Assembly (NCBI GenBank): GCA_009792885.1
Contig: WMCF01000055.1
Span: 2,990,255 to 3,054,254, forward strand
Direction: 5' to 3'
Length of the DNA: 64,000 nucleotides
Source of the DNA: Eremophila alpestris peregrina
Taxonomy: Eukaryota > Chordata > Aves > Passeriformes > Alaudidae
In this document: positions 12,688-26,962 of the stretch, piece after piece
Layout of the letters: each line of letters begins with the position of its first letter
Position numbering within the stretch: position 1 is the stretch's first letter
Notes under the pieces: generated by a model
The model's database searches: none
Seen by the model: the letters and a program-made list of their open reading frames with translations, nothing else
What the model was told of the DNA's origin: nothing
Made by a program: the position numbers and the translations under genes

Positions 12688-13154
12688 ATGTTCTGTGTTC
12701 CAAAAAATGCTCTGTCATGGATGTGGTGCTTACTTAAAACAGCAGCTCTTCCCAGCATTTCTTAAACACATTTCTTAGTCTCAAAGAAAACACGCTCAAA
12801 TTTTAGAAATTCGCCTCATTTCCACAGTTCAGCCACTGTTGTTAGCCAAAAAACTTTTGTCTGTGAGGAAGAAAACACAGTTAGTAAATGTCAATGTTAA
12901 AGAATGGTGGTTTTTTGGCTGTCTCATTGTGTATCACATTTGCTAAAACATTACCAAAGTAACACTTTGCAGTTAACCCAGCTGAGAAAAACAATGGTCT
13001 CACAGAAAGATCTTAATTTTTATGGACAGATTTCCTTATAGACCACGTCTGCTCAACATGAATTTGAAACACAAATTTTCACAAAGCAGGGTGTGTAAAT
13101 TATTCAGCCTTTTTTTCTTGGCCTCCACAGTTCCACCACACTTGAGTTCAGGTG
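12688..13154. other. Unique non-coding DNA
   Basis: About 470 bases between the direct repeat and the LTR remnant. Nothing is recognised in it. Confidence 0.55.
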
Positions 13155-13450
13155 GTTATAGGTGGTGATTTAGCACCAGCAGGAAATTAAACTCCAAATA
13201 AGCCCCTCCTCTTCCCCCACCTGTATTGCTGAGGGAGGGGAAAAAACCAGACACTGTGGGTGGAGACAATTTACTGGAAGCAAAAAGCAGTGAAATAAGA
13301 AAGGCACAGTAGCAACAGCAGCATTAAGAGCACAACGACACATAAAAAGAAGGTGTTTTACCCACAAAAAAGGTGTTCACCACCACATAGCCACCAAAAC
13401 CAAGATGGTGGCTGCTCCCTGTAGGATGTGTCCACACGGCTTCCCCAGAT
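13155..13450 (-). mobile_element. Truncated ERVL-like LTR (3' part)
   Basis: Read on the minus strand, this resembles the downstream part of avian ERVL-type LTRs as I remember them: a TTTCACTGCTTTTTGCTTCC segment, then an AGTAAATTG variant of the polyadenylation region, a CCCCTCCCTC stretch, a GTGGGGGAAGAGGAGGGGC stretch, and an end close to TAAATCACCACC. The usual LTR beginning is not found, so the copy is partial. No retroviral internal region (gag, pol or env) is visible on either side. The exact edges are uncertain by some tens of bases. Confidence 0.55.
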
Positions 13451-13620
13451 AACGGCAAGATCTACACTTTCTAGTAAGCTTAATAAGTGCCATAATTTTA
13501 AAGCCAAGATTTCAAAGAAAACACTCTCAACATTACAGAAAGACTGAACCTGAAAAACCTGTAGTATTTGTTCTGCATTGATAGACACTCAAATGCATTA
13601 GTTATCACTGAGCACTTAAT

Positions 13621-13956
13621 TATTACGGGGCAGGGAAGACCCTGTGACCCCGGCCTGGGTTTGGCTGGGTGGCACGGGGCTAATAACAAGATGGGTACGA
13701 TGGATAGCTCAAAGATGCATCCAGAGACCAGGGGGTGTGCTTAGCCAGACAATTTATAGGGTTTTACTTGGGGACAAGTGTCCAAACTTGGTTAAAGGGC
13801 AGAGGTTTGACCTTATAAGTCTAAGGTCTTGAACCAACAGGGCTTGCTCTATTAGCACCTTCCTAAAGTCCCATCTCCCAGGGTCTCAGGTTTATTTCCG
13901 CCATGTAGGGTGCTCAGGCTAAGCTTTGACCTGTCTCAGGTAATTTGACTTCCACG
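13621..13956 (-). mobile_element. GC-richer insert, possibly a solo LTR
   Basis: This 336-base segment has visibly higher GC than the surrounding AT-rich DNA. CTTAAT occurs at both edges (13615-13620 and 13957-13962) and could be a six-base target-site duplication. On the minus strand it contains CCTATAAATTG, a plausible TATA box at about 13757, followed by roughly 130 bases of GC-rich sequence, as in an LTR with U3 then R/U5. The termini are not the usual TG and CA, and I cannot match it to a named family. It may instead be another type of insert. Confidence 0.35.
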
Positions 13957-16900
13957 CTTAATAGCTATATTTGCATTACGTATTCAATTTGATTTTTAAA
14001 AATGAGAATACTGCAGCACATTTACCATACATTACTTAAGAAACCATTATCTATGGTTTGAAATAATAGAGGAGACTCTGGATTTTTGTGTATAATTTCC
14101 CAACATATTCTGCATTTTTCTGAAAGCCTATAAAATAAAACCTTTCCAATTAGAGATTAAAAAGAGAATACCATTCTACTCATGATTGTAAAAAGAAGAA
14201 AGGAAATTTTGATTTTTAAAGAAACCACTCCACATTCATATATTCCTCAAGTTTATCTATTTCCTTAAATTTTAATTTGTGCCAGATATATAAGAAAATG
14301 TGAATTGTTACTATTCATATATTTCTACCCCCTATCCATTGATAAGACATACAGTTTTGCATACAACACATCACTGAATGTTAAAAGTATGCAAAATCAC
14401 TGTTTAATATTCTGAGTTTGGGTCATAATATTGAAGCTTACACTGACATAGTGTTTGTCAGTGTGTTTCGTACATTTAAAATATAAACTCATTGTTAAAC
14501 TCTTTTTTCCACACAGACAAATTTTATCACATTGATATCAAGAAATATACAATAATTGCTCAAAACATATATAATTTACAGTTTTAAGACTGACCATGGT
14601 TAAAAGGATCCTAAACATTTCCTGAACAGGGTTATTTAGGGTTATTTAAAATTCTAGTTACTGCTGCTCAATGCTGAGTTCCCTTTAGTTTTTCCACCAT
14701 GGCACATTCTTTCTATTGTGTAATATTTGGGTTTTGGCAGATCACTGTAACAAAAAAGGCTTAGTAACCTATTTCTGCATTCTTGCTCTTAACTAATAAC
14801 TGCAATAAATGTTTCTGCCTACAAAACACTGCTTATTATTTAGGTGGCTGAATGTATCATGCTGACAAGCTTAGTTTCATTGGTTTTTTTGTCGTGATTC
14901 TATATTAATTGTAGACACAGATCTATAAAAATCTTCTCTGAATTTATTCCCTTAATCTTGTGGGGCCCTCAGATCCTTGCAGGAAGATTTGAAAATGATA
15001 CCGTAAACAGGAAAATGTCATTATAGCAAGAGTCAAGACTAAGCTGTAAATTGGAGTCCTAAGCTTCTTTGGGGTTTCTTGCTGGCAGTTCTCCAGCTAT
15101 GGACAGTTCTGGCCAAGTTTAGCATTTTGCATGTATTCTTCTTGTAATTAAGTTGTATCAGTGCAATCTCATGTGAATGGTGAATGTAAGAAATATATGC
15201 ATTGTATATCCAGATATGAATTTCAAAATTTGTTAAGATAATCATGTCACATTAAATAGTGCAAAGGGACAGAAGGTTCAAGTGGGAGGCTTTGGCAGTT
15301 TGAGCAGACATCCTTAAATCAACAACATAAATTTTAACATGGTAATTGTATTACACCAAATGTCTGTGTTAAGAGGATGCTGCTTCCAGACTATTTACAG
15401 AGAATGCAAGAGAGAAGTAAAATAATATTAATGTGTTCATATTTTTTCTAACATCTTTGTTTTTTAAATCTTCTGCAAACAATCCAGCCCAAACAAATCT
15501 TTGTTTTTATAATCTACTCAGTTTCTAAAACTCCTATTGGGTTAGAGTTTCCAATTAAATATGATTTTTTAATGCTTTTTTCATAGGAAATGTTTATTCA
15601 GACACTTCACAGTGTTTTCAGTATATGACTTTAACATTGCAAGAAATTAAAATTTCCAGAGTCTTGTTAAAGCTCATTTCTAATAACAATTCACAGACAA
15701 GTATCCATTAATTTATCACATCAATCAGTGGCTCTAGCACATTGGGACACTCTTTGCAGATGTAAGGAGAATAAAAATGGTCAAGATTTTCCCAGATTCC
15801 CTTTTTTTAAATTAGGATTGTGATGAGGTGTAGGGAATCAGAAAACTCCCTGATTTTTACACAAGAAATCCCAAGCCCACATGTTTGCCCAATCTTGGCT
15901 CTGGTACCATTCCACAAGCCATAAGCAATGGCTACCAGGGCAAATTCTGCAGTACACCTGAAACGCACAAGTAACACAAAATATGTGGTGCCAAGCATTC
16001 GCTTTGTGCTCTGCAAGGGCTGCTTCATACTCACCCTGGGCAGTCGTGGAGTGCAGCAGGCAAGCTCTTGGGGTGTGAATCTTCCAGTTCTGCGTCCCCC
16101 AAAAGAAGTTCCTTCTCAATCTGTGAGGCTGTTCCGCAGCTGAACCAACTTATTCTTAAGTAGAGGTGGGTCAGGAGATTAGTTTTGTGTAATCACAAAG
16201 CCACTGGACATACCAGGGCTGCTCAGAGATGGAGAGTAGTCCACTGGAACTCTCAACAGCTTGAAAAACAGCATTTGAGTTTTATGTGGATGAGAATCAG
16301 GAAAAATGTGGGGAACACATGAAAATAACTCATTCCAAGCAGGGTTCATAAATAGTCAGTGAGGTCTGCTCAATGCACATTAAGATCTAGCACCATGCTG
16401 ATCACCCCCTTCTCTTTCTCTCGCCTCCCAGAGCCAGTAAAACCATATAAAGAAGAGAGATTATGGTGTCTAAGTAACCATCTCAATGTTAGAAAGCCAC
16501 AGTGATATAAAAATTGTTCTAATTTTAATAAGCAGTTCAAGAGATTTCTTATTATCCGAAACACTCAGATTGGGTCCCTACTGCTACAGTACATACAAAC
16601 ACCAAGTGTTCCAAATAATTCTTTTGTATTAACATTAAACCAGATAACCTAAAAGAAAGGTAATTGCTATTTAATTCTAGCATCTTTACAAGTGTCTATT
16701 TTAGCTATTGTTTCAGGTTACTGAGATTTATATTTAGTTTTATAAGTATGTATTCTATGCTATAGCATTAATATAGAGTGAGACTAATTGAGATCACCAT
16801 GGGAGTTTAGATTACATATTGATAAATGCCAGGATGATATTGTGCTTCAATAATCCTCATCAGTGCAGCCATGAAAATTAATGCTATTTCTGTATTGCAC

Positions 16901-18305
16901 TATTTTCTTCTAACTGTTTGAGTGGAAAACATCTGATCTGGAATTGTTTGCAGTGGATAAAAGCAGCCTGCATATTCAAGGATCTGACATATTTGTAAAC
17001 CAGCAATTATGGCATATACCCAGCAATTTGAAATATTTCTGAATTGTTCAGCACATCCCCAAATTGCTCATGTAATGAAAGCACATGAAAATGTTATTAT
17101 CATTTCCCACTGGAAACTTTTTTGTCAGCTTAATACATTTTTGTTTGTTTTCAGCTCTAGCTTTATTTGGTTTTGGTCCTGGAATGAAAATGAGCTAATG
17201 ACACCTTTTCTCAGTCTGCAGAAGCTTTCTCTGTCTAGCAAGAGCAGATTAGTTGCTCAGTGCATGATCTCAGAGTGAGATTGAGTGATGCTGCTTTATT
17301 TGTTTATTCATATTTATTTTAGAGGAGGGGCATCCAGGATGTGTCTATACAGGACAGTGTGATCTACATTGTCTGAATATTATTAATGGCATTTCGTATC
17401 TTAAAAATAAACACAATTGACTCTTCACTGTTTTTTGTTTCTTTTTTTTCAAATTAATGAATTAAAAGAGGAAATGAAATAGAAATCTGAATAACCTCTT
17501 GCCAAAGGCCCGATTTAACAACTCATAGTATTTTTAAGAGTTTAAAACAGAAGTGAGTCGGGGATTAGGAGTGATAGTTGTATCATTTTACCTTCAGATT
17601 TTCAGTCTGAAACTAATCAGGTTGGTGACAAGTATTAACAGAGGCATTACTTAACAGCTTGAAATAGCATACAAAAGAACAGTCACAATCCCCCCTACCC
17701 CATGCTCCAAATGTTCTAGGGACACTTTTCATGCTGGAACCATAGAACAGCTGTTCCCCTCCTCCCCAAAAATAGCTCTCGGATGACTTTCCTGCCTAAT
17801 CCGTAAGTAGAGCTGAGTTGCTTTATTCTCTGCAGCATGGCCACACAGCCAGGGACAAGCAGGGATGGCTGCAGCATCTCCATCATCAGCTGCTGCCAAA
17901 GGAGCTCCTCGGGAGCTCAGGCAGGCTCTTAGAAAATGGAGTGGCTCTCTGGATGCACTGAGCCACCGGGGACCTGCTTGGCACACACTCGAAAGAAGAG
18001 CTGAGCAGGGGAGGCTTACCTCCAAAACAAATCAGCTAGTACAAAGAATTTTTATGAGAATGCCCCAATGAAATCTTATAAAGAAAAATATGACAACTTT
18101 CATAACAACAGAAAACATAGTTATAATATGAGATTGTTTCACTAATTTGTCCTGGCATCCCTGAGGATAAGCAGGCACTTTGGTTCTCTATTTTTCATTT
18201 TGTTTGTGTGATATCAACCTAAGCATAAAAGACTGTAGTGCTTTAAAAACACAAACCTTGTAGAAGAATATCAAGCTGTGTGCAAACATACTGGAGATAG
18301 ATTTG

Positions 18306-18330
18306 CCAGTATATTTGCAACATATACTGG
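18306..18330. repeat. Small perfect hairpin
   Basis: Nine bases at 18306-18314 pair perfectly with 18322-18330 around a 7-base loop. There is no T run or other sign of a terminator or RNA gene. It is probably incidental. Confidence 0.5.
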
Positions 18331-21300
18331 TACAATCACTCAATTACTAGTAAAACCTCTGCAAACAAATGTGTCTTCAGTTTAAACAATATAATAAAAC
18401 TGCAGAGCCTTCAAAAACTAAATAAATCATCAGGCCACAGCAAAGAAAAGGATTACTCTAACTCCAATCCCAATGATAAAAGCAGTTTTTAAAAATGTCC
18501 TGAATAAAGGACAGAAAAAAGTGTGAACAAAATCAGATTATTCGGATCCCCAGTAATTTCTTCTGGGCTTGTGATACCTTCTCAGCCCAAAAGAGATCTC
18601 ACCTATGACTGAGTCTTCTGAGCATTATTGCACTACAACCACGTGAAGAAAATACGAAATTATTAGCACAGACTTAAAACCAATCTGAACGAATCATTTC
18701 CGTAGCTGACACAGAGGGGAAAAACATAGTTATGTTTGCAGCAAAAATAAATTTGTAAGTACAAAAGAAATACTCGTTCCTGGTCTCTTTGTCACATAAA
18801 TTCACAGACACCCTGCTGGCATTCATAAATGCTTTGAGAAGAAGAAGTTGTCTTCACTTTCCATGACTCCATTAAAAACTACTCTCAAAGGAACTGTATT
18901 CCAGTAGCTGTGAGTCCATGTAGTGTCAACTTCAGACTCTTTAAAGAGGTTTCAGAGTTGCTATATAAAAGAGTAATAAAAATTAAAATTGACAAGCACT
19001 TCTAGCTGTCACCTGTTAGAGTTTTTGCTATATAGATTTTAATTTCCATTGTATCATGCCTCTTTTATTAGTCCACGCAGATGCTAAACAGACAATGCCT
19101 GTGTAAATTTCCTTATTTTCCTGCAGCAAGGATCTCTTGACACTTGTGGTTTTCTATTAAATAGTCTGAAACTTCAGCAGCTATGAAATTTACAACATAA
19201 AATGGTGAAAACTTCCAGCATAAGCTGTTTTTATAGTAACTAGTGTTTGGTATAGTCATGGTTTTGAAAAAAAAAAAATGGTTTTTTGTTCACAGCTTTT
19301 GACAAGAAGAAATTGCTGTCATTATTTCCCAGATTTACAGGAATAAGAGTTACTAATATCAAATAAAGATTTTAATTGAATAAAGTATATAGAAAAACTG
19401 AAAACACAGCTAGAAAAAAAGTAACATTTCGGACATGCATCTGTACTTAATTTTGCCTAGCACTTCCTTCTTTTTGTATAACTCTCTTCTCCCCTAGTTT
19501 TCTTCTGGAACTTAATATTTTCTTGATATTACTACTAAGAGTTTCTTCATTCTTATCTTTGTCCAAGACTCTTTTGCTCAGTAAAAATTAATCTCTTAAT
19601 ACTCTATTAGTCTTAAAACTATTTGAGTCATATCTATTTACTTCTTTTTACCTGTTTCTCCTCTTATTTTATGTCCCAACAGTTAAAAAAAATGACTAGG
19701 GGAAAAGAAAAAATTTCACCATTCTCCAGTTGAAGATAAAAGGCAAGGAGGGAGAGCAATGCAGATGTCAATTGTGAAAATTACCTTGCCTCCATGATCA
19801 GCCAGACCTTGGATTTATTGAACTACAGGGCACTCTACATGGTCTATTTAGTTTCTCACATTTGTTTCACAGCACCGAACTGAAGGAACCGAATGATTTG
19901 AGCACGGTTATTGATTAATATTTTTTATTGCAGACCTTGTTCCAGGCAGTTTGGGAAAAATACAGGTATGTTTAAAAGAAAATAAATACATAAATAAGAT
20001 GGCACTCTGGACTGCTCTCTCACTCTTTCTCTCCCACCACATGTGTGTCCATTAGCTCAGCTCTGGAAAGCTCCCCGAACAATTCATAACGATAGTAGCT
20101 ACTCAGGAAAAAGTAAAGGGATTTTTAAAACTAAGATGTATACATAAATAAGGCAGGCTATATGCATATGTCAGCAGAGATGTGAAAGCTGTCTGAAGAA
20201 TTCTGTCAGTAGTAAATGTGCCACAGGGCAACTACGTGAACGCTCAAATGAGATGGACCAAAATAATTCCTTCCCTGAGCAGTACCCTCCAAGAGTGTGA
20301 CTTAGTGATACAAAGGACATTGACAGGACAACAGGGAATGTGAAAGCTCTGCCTGGAGGAGCACTGGCTGCTACTTAAATATATATATTTTTTTTTTAAT
20401 ATTAAATCATACCTGAAATGCTAAGGGAAAATTTAAAAATTCAAAACTTCAGACTCACACTTAAAAGTTGAGTACTTAAAAGTGCAGAACTTTGCTATGT
20501 TGTTTTTTTTTTTTTTCATGGTCTTGTCTGTTTAATTCATAACAAGAGAAAAAATTCCTCCTTTAACTGTTTTCTGGAGTGACTTGGGTCATGGATATAT
20601 TCTAGGCCCTGGTGTGTCTGTTACTACTTATTAAAAACATTTTCTAAATATCTTTGGCTAAATCACAGAGAGGCTGTAAGCACCTACTAAGACTTCTGAA
20701 ACAGAGTATGAGTCTGCAACAGCTGCTGTTTCTCAATCCACACACTTCCCAGTTTCTCACTGGTGCCTTCGTGCAGACAAACCCTTCCTAGTGACTGAAG
20801 CAGACTTTCTGCATCAAAAACGTCTCTTATTTGTGTTGCAATGAAAAGATTTCATAATTCAGTGTCAAACCATGTCACTACAAGACAAACAGAAAACACT
20901 TTAATCTCAAACTATGTCTACACAGCGTACTGAAGGTGTGATGACAGTACAGACATCCCTTCCAGTTTGAATTTAGCTGGCATGGGAGATGAGAAGAGCC
21001 TGCATCAGTAAGTGTAAGCTGGTAGACACCTGATGGGGACAACCCTTGGGATGACAAGGAATAAAAAGGAGCCACTCTTTGGGGTAACAGATTCCTGACA
21101 GGGGAATCATCCTGTTTCTATAGTATGCAAATAGTGAGATTTTCAGCAAATTGAACTATTATCTTCCTTCTTCTCTCTTCTCTGACCCTACAATGAATAA
21201 TCTAGTCTGTTCCCAGATTATATTACTGTCCAGATTTTATATCTATCTATAATTTCTTGGGATTTCTTTTTTCCAAATCTGTGCAAGTTTGATGCCAACA

Positions 21301-24300
21301 AAACTTCCTGGTTTATTTCAGCATGTCTCTTTTTTTTAATAAATAACCTGGGTTTGACTTTGAAAATATAAAATATTCCTGTCAACAAGTGGTGAACAGT
21401 CAGTGACAGATGTCAAAAAAAAGGATATGTTAGAACACTTCAGATGCTGCCTCATGTCACTTTCAGAAGTCTATAACCATTGCACATCTGTACACACCCC
21501 CTGCTTCTGTAACATAATCAAATATAAAAAAAAAGACTAAAGATTATAAATAAAACTTAGAAAAAATTTTGAAATTCTTAAACAAAATCGGAACATTTGC
21601 AAAAAATTTCCAAGTGCTACACTGATTAGAATGAAAGTGTTTCCCCACTGTAGAAAGAATGAGATTTAATCTTGTTATGAATTAGAATAGAAACATCTAG
21701 AAATATAATTTCTGGTAAAATGGAAAATCACATTTTTGAGCAGGGTTATTAATCCTTAACAGGCTAAGTGTGTCCTGTATGACATGAAAAAGAGTCAGGT
21801 TCAGCCACCACAGGAGCTGGAAGCTCCACTTGTTTGATAATGAAGAAACAAGTAGACGTTCTCTTTTGTTACAGTTCTAATTCACAGACTGTTCCATCTA
21901 ACAGAATACTAATTACCTTAAGTGGATTTCACAGTTGACAGAGACCTTTGCTGGGAAGACAAGCTTGACAAAGGCAATTGAAACTTAGCTAATGAAGAAT
22001 ACGAGATCCACCTTTGAGGAATGTTAAGTAAGTGCTTTGCTTTTCATGAAAGGTACCTCTTTTATATGTAGAGTAACCATAGAAATGTCAACATTTCATT
22101 TTTAGACACCTTGCTCAGTTCTGCAGAGGGTTATCAAATTACCTTTAGGTTTTCCTTTTACTGTAATTACATTTATTCATAGAGCATTTCCTTGCAGTGG
22201 AGCTGTGTGAACCAATCCTGAAAAAGGCACACTTAATGTTTGCTTAACACAGCTTAATCAAACCTGTCTTCATATTGACAATCACAGGATGGCAGAATTT
22301 TTCTCTTGCAAATGAGGGCTATGCAGATGTGGGTTTAGTTGTTACACAGTCACTTGAAACACACAAATGTGCAGGTGAGAGCCACTACTGAAAAATATTC
22401 TTTTGGGATCATCTTACCTTGGGTAGCTCAAAATATGGAAATAACTGCTGCCTTTGGTGCTGCTTGAGCTTATGCCAGCTTAGAAATAATAGGAATTCTG
22501 GATGCTTTAGATGCTACTGAGGGAGATGAGCAAAACCTTGCTTGTGTGGTTGGCCAGGGTTCTGCTTGTTCAGTCAGGATCAAAACCACCCCCCTCCTTT
22601 TTATACAAAAAGTTTCTTCCTCAGTGTAGAAGATCTGATGGCACTACAGCGTTCGTACACACTTCAGGGTACATTGATGAGGTCCTGTGCTACTGCCAGC
22701 ATTTTATGGCTCACCTGCATTTTTAAGGGAATTAAGTCTTTAGGTTTCAGCACCAGTAAGATGTTTGATATGCACATACATTAAAGTTGTTCACGTAGTG
22801 GAAAGTTTCGAAGACTTCTTAAAGCCAGAAAGCAGTTGATTTTCCAGTTATTCCAGGTTTTACTGAAGAAGCCAATCAGAGAAAGATTCCTTTGAAAATA
22901 ATCTAGTTGTTTCTCTTCCTTTTCTGAATCATGTCCTACATGATAGTTTCAATTATTTATTACAAGGCAATGGTAAAAAAGTGTTAATTAGCAAAGATTA
23001 AAAAGACCGACTCAATGGGAGCTCCTGTAAAGGAGCTCTTATTTCTAATGCCTGAGGTGACCACTAATTTACAGCTTTTGATAGCTTGCATGCACGGTTC
23101 ACAGAATAAATTGGTCTTGGGGAAAATACACTCTACACCTTATTCACTGTGGTTAATAAAGAAGATCTAGCTTTTGTTGTTGTTTTGCTTTCTTTTAATT
23201 TAGTTTTGATAAAATGGTTTAACTTGGCAGTGTTAGAAATTAAAATAAGTAAAGAGAGAAAGAATTGCACTGGAACTGCAAGATTTTCTCTGTTTAGCCA
23301 AAATGCCCATACCTAGCCCAAGAGGCCAGCTCTAAAAATAATCATGCTTTTTTTTTCTCATTTCTGTGCCAATGTCAGTTAGTCTTTTGCACCTTATTAA
23401 AAGCTCTTTTAAAAATACTAATATCCCAAGATCATTCCTTTTATCTTAGTTACAATAAGAAAGAGGAAAAATAACACAACAAGACGATTATGCTAATAAT
23501 GGTAATCATAGAGAAGGCTAAACCGAAAATTTCTCTTTATCATAATGCATAAAAAATATCTTCATATTTTAATTTTTATATTTAATCAGAACCAGACCTA
23601 CACAACAGTGTGCAACAAGTTTTTTAACAAAATTAAGTATTTCAAGTAGTTAGTATACTGAACAAGGGTAAACAATAGAGTTGTCAGAGGTCTAGTCTGA
23701 CTCTACCTGTAATCTCCAATGGAGATATCAGCTTGTTTCTTGAAAGCTAATACACAGGAATTCATATTTATCACTGGTTGTTCTAACTGGATTTTATATG
23801 AATGTGGCTGATATGTGACTTGATTGTGAAAGATTCTGTCTGCCCCTTCCTGCCCCTCCTTTATTCCCAACTCTCCTAGTCATTACCAAACTAACAAACC
23901 ACTAAAAACCCCACAAATCCAAAAAAAAAAATTAACTAAATAGGCCTACTAATTTTGTTCATTCATTTTGGCATTTAACATTGTTAGGTCAAGAGAACCA
24001 TGTAACATTTTTAGTGACCACTGTGGGAGACTAGGAGTTCCAAAGAACCAAGCTGTGCCATGCAGCACTCACAGCAAATCCTTCAAGGAGAGCAGGAGTC
24101 TTGAATTCGGAGTATTTTCTTCTTTACCTCAGGTCATTGGTTTGGTGTTCAGCTGGTGGAAATTATTGGAATATTTTTTTCCAATGATGTCTGAAAATTA
24201 GAGGTTTTTTGACCAGCTCCCTGTTCCATCAGGGCTAATCCAGAATCCAGACTGCCCATTTACTTCTTTCCAATCCCGCTGCTCTTAGTCATACCTGTAT

Positions 24301-25340
24301 TCTTTTTGTTGTTTCCCAGCATCACAGCCATGCAGACCAATTCAAACCTCCAAGCAGATGAATTCACATGAAAAACTCACTCTTTTCTAAATTCTTTATG
24401 TTTAGATCTTTCAAGCCTTTCAGATCTTCCTCAATTAACACCTCTCCACTTAGCCTATTTTCCTTGTTTATTTGTTCATTTTGTTGTTGTTTTCTTTATT
24501 AATGAGATGTTAATTGACAGTCTGTGATGTTTCTCATGCTTCAAGGTTTTTGCATCTCCTGATGAGCCTTGCTGAAAATAAAATGAGAACAATGAACAAA
24601 GTCATTGTGAGAGTTAAACTAAAAAGGACTATGAAATGGTGGAGTCCAGAATCAACAGCAGCAGATAAAAGATTAACATGATGCTGCTGTTGTGATGAGT
24701 TCATTATCACCATGTTCTAGTCAGAACAAAGGTGTGAAAGGAGATGAAGGTTTAACAAATTTAGAGTGTGATGTGAAAATAAATGAGATAATCATGAGTC
24801 TATGGTAAATTGCTATGGCCTTCAGGACATTTAAAATCCAGGAACAACTAAAATCCAGATCCTTCCAAACTCACTGAAATATTTCAACTGTATAGACAGA
24901 AAGGTACATTTATTGGTCTGAGTATCTGAGGAGCATTTCCTCACCTGGAGAGGAGTTTTTGGAGCTCAGGTTTTTGAAAAAATGTGGTAATACTTGATTT
25001 TACTGTTTTAATTACAGGAAGTAATGATCTTCATTTAATTGTCATTCTGTACTTCAGGTTTTTAACCTTCTTGAAAATATTTTGGATATTTAGCATTACT
25101 GAAAATAGAGTTTTACCAACAGTGATTGTCCCTATTATCTTATAGAGGCTTCCAGCCTTATTTCATTACCCTTTATTAGCCTCTCTGCATTGATCAGAAG
25201 GCCCATTAAGAGCAGATGTATAGTTCTTACCTAGCTGAGGCTGGATGCCATGAATTTCATACCTGTGGCATGGTACCACCTGTGAAAATTCATGCCTCCC
25301 TAAATTCCCCTCCTCTGTTTAAAACCAAAAAAGCATATGC

Positions 25341-25356
25341 TTTTTTTTTTTTTTTT
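25341..25356. repeat. T16 run
   Basis: Sixteen uninterrupted T followed by GTTTTG. I looked for a duplicated flank that would mark a retroposon tail and did not see one. Confidence 0.85.
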
Positions 25357-26962
25357 GTTTTGCGTATTTGTGCGTCTTCCCATGCAAAGTCTTTATTTTA
25401 CCAAAAAGGGAAAGGACTTGTAAGTGATTTCAGAGATTGTGCTCAGATATTTCTTTCAGCCAGGGCCAGTGCCAAGTAAAAAAATAACTTGAAAGTACAG
25501 AGAGCAGAGGGAATAATCTGCTGGTGTTGAGGCGGGATAATTTTTTTATACTGATTCTTTTCTCTTTCACTTTCTGGTGGTTTAAAAAAAAAAAGCCACT
25601 CAGTTTTAGAGATTGGTTCTGGGAGTTGGCAGTAGGCTTAACCAATCAGGAAATTAGAGTCCCTATCATACAGTTTCTCTAGTGAATCAGAGAAGGGAGT
25701 GAAACAAAGCAAAAGGGGATTTATTAAAGATAAAATTTAATTAAAAGGACAGAATATGAAATATAATAAATATTAAAATAAAGAAATGCCTTCTGGGGCA
25801 GGTAGTGACATGAACATGGGATTAGTTTTAATAAGGTGAATAACCCTTCACTAATATGAGTATTGGGGTCAGAGCCTAGCCTAAGCATTTGAATATTTCC
25901 TTGAGTTCAAATTATTCTTTTCCAGATATGAAAGTCAGCTTTTTCTCTTCTAGCCGCACATAATTTTGAAAATTGTTTGGTGGGCATAGAAAAAATGAGA
26001 ATGGAAAACTACAAGTTTTTGTTTTGTAAAGAGGGGGAATTAAAGCCTCTTCTGTTTTAATTAAGTTCTTCAAGTTTCAGTTGAGATACCAGAAGTACCA
26101 TAGGTGCACCAGAAGACACAAAAAAATGAGTTAACTCATGTTCCTGTACAAAAGTGGATGACAAGTAAAATTAAAATGGCAAGGCACATTATGCAGATTT
26201 TTTGTGACTGGCAGCTAAAGATTTACATAAAATTAAAATAACCTTTAAAATTAGGACAACCAGGTCACTCTAATGTGATCTGAATTACTGAGCTAATGAT
26301 ATTCTTATCCTTCCATGTTTTATAGCCACTGCTGCTGAAAATCCAAACCTGTGCATGAAAAGTTAAGTTGGAAGAGCTACCCTAAGAAAACTATCCCATA
26401 CTTCATTGGTGGCACATCTGAAGGCAAAATACAGTTTTTAAGTAGATACTTAAACACAGAAATATCTACAACCAAAAATAAACAAAACAGCTATTATTTT
26501 ATGTTCTTCCTTCTACATTTCAGACCAGTGTTTTTTTTATGCAGAAAGATTTGATTTTGGTGCATATTCTTAATATGCCATAAAGAACAAGACTGAAAGT
26601 CATCAGCTAAACAACAGTAATGAAATTAGCAAATATTACTTAATTGATTTTCTGAAAAGTATAGTCAGGACCCAGCCACATAAAAGGTACTTTTATGCTG
26701 TACTACTGGTAAAAACAAACCCAAAACTGGATTAAGTGGCCAGCTGGGGATACTGACCCCATAATTGAAGACCTGAGTGTAAATAAGTATTTTAATTATC
26801 TCAATGAAAAGAGTGTCCGAGGGAAGAGGGGAGGAGTGACCAGGGTACATGGTATTCTGGCAGTCTTCTAAAGATCCAAGCATTGCCCGAGACTATAAAT
26901 TAGAGCAATCATAAAGAACATACAATCTTTGGGATTTTATCATCTCATGTTTTCCATTTCAG

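Noticed and set aside
17729..18071. GC-richer patch with open frames on both strands (98 and 68 codons)
   Set aside because: The frames overlap on opposite strands with no motif, so higher GC explains the lack of stops.
23019..23038. 8-bp hairpin with a GTAA loop
   Set aside because: One short self-complementary stem of this size is expected by chance in 64 kb.
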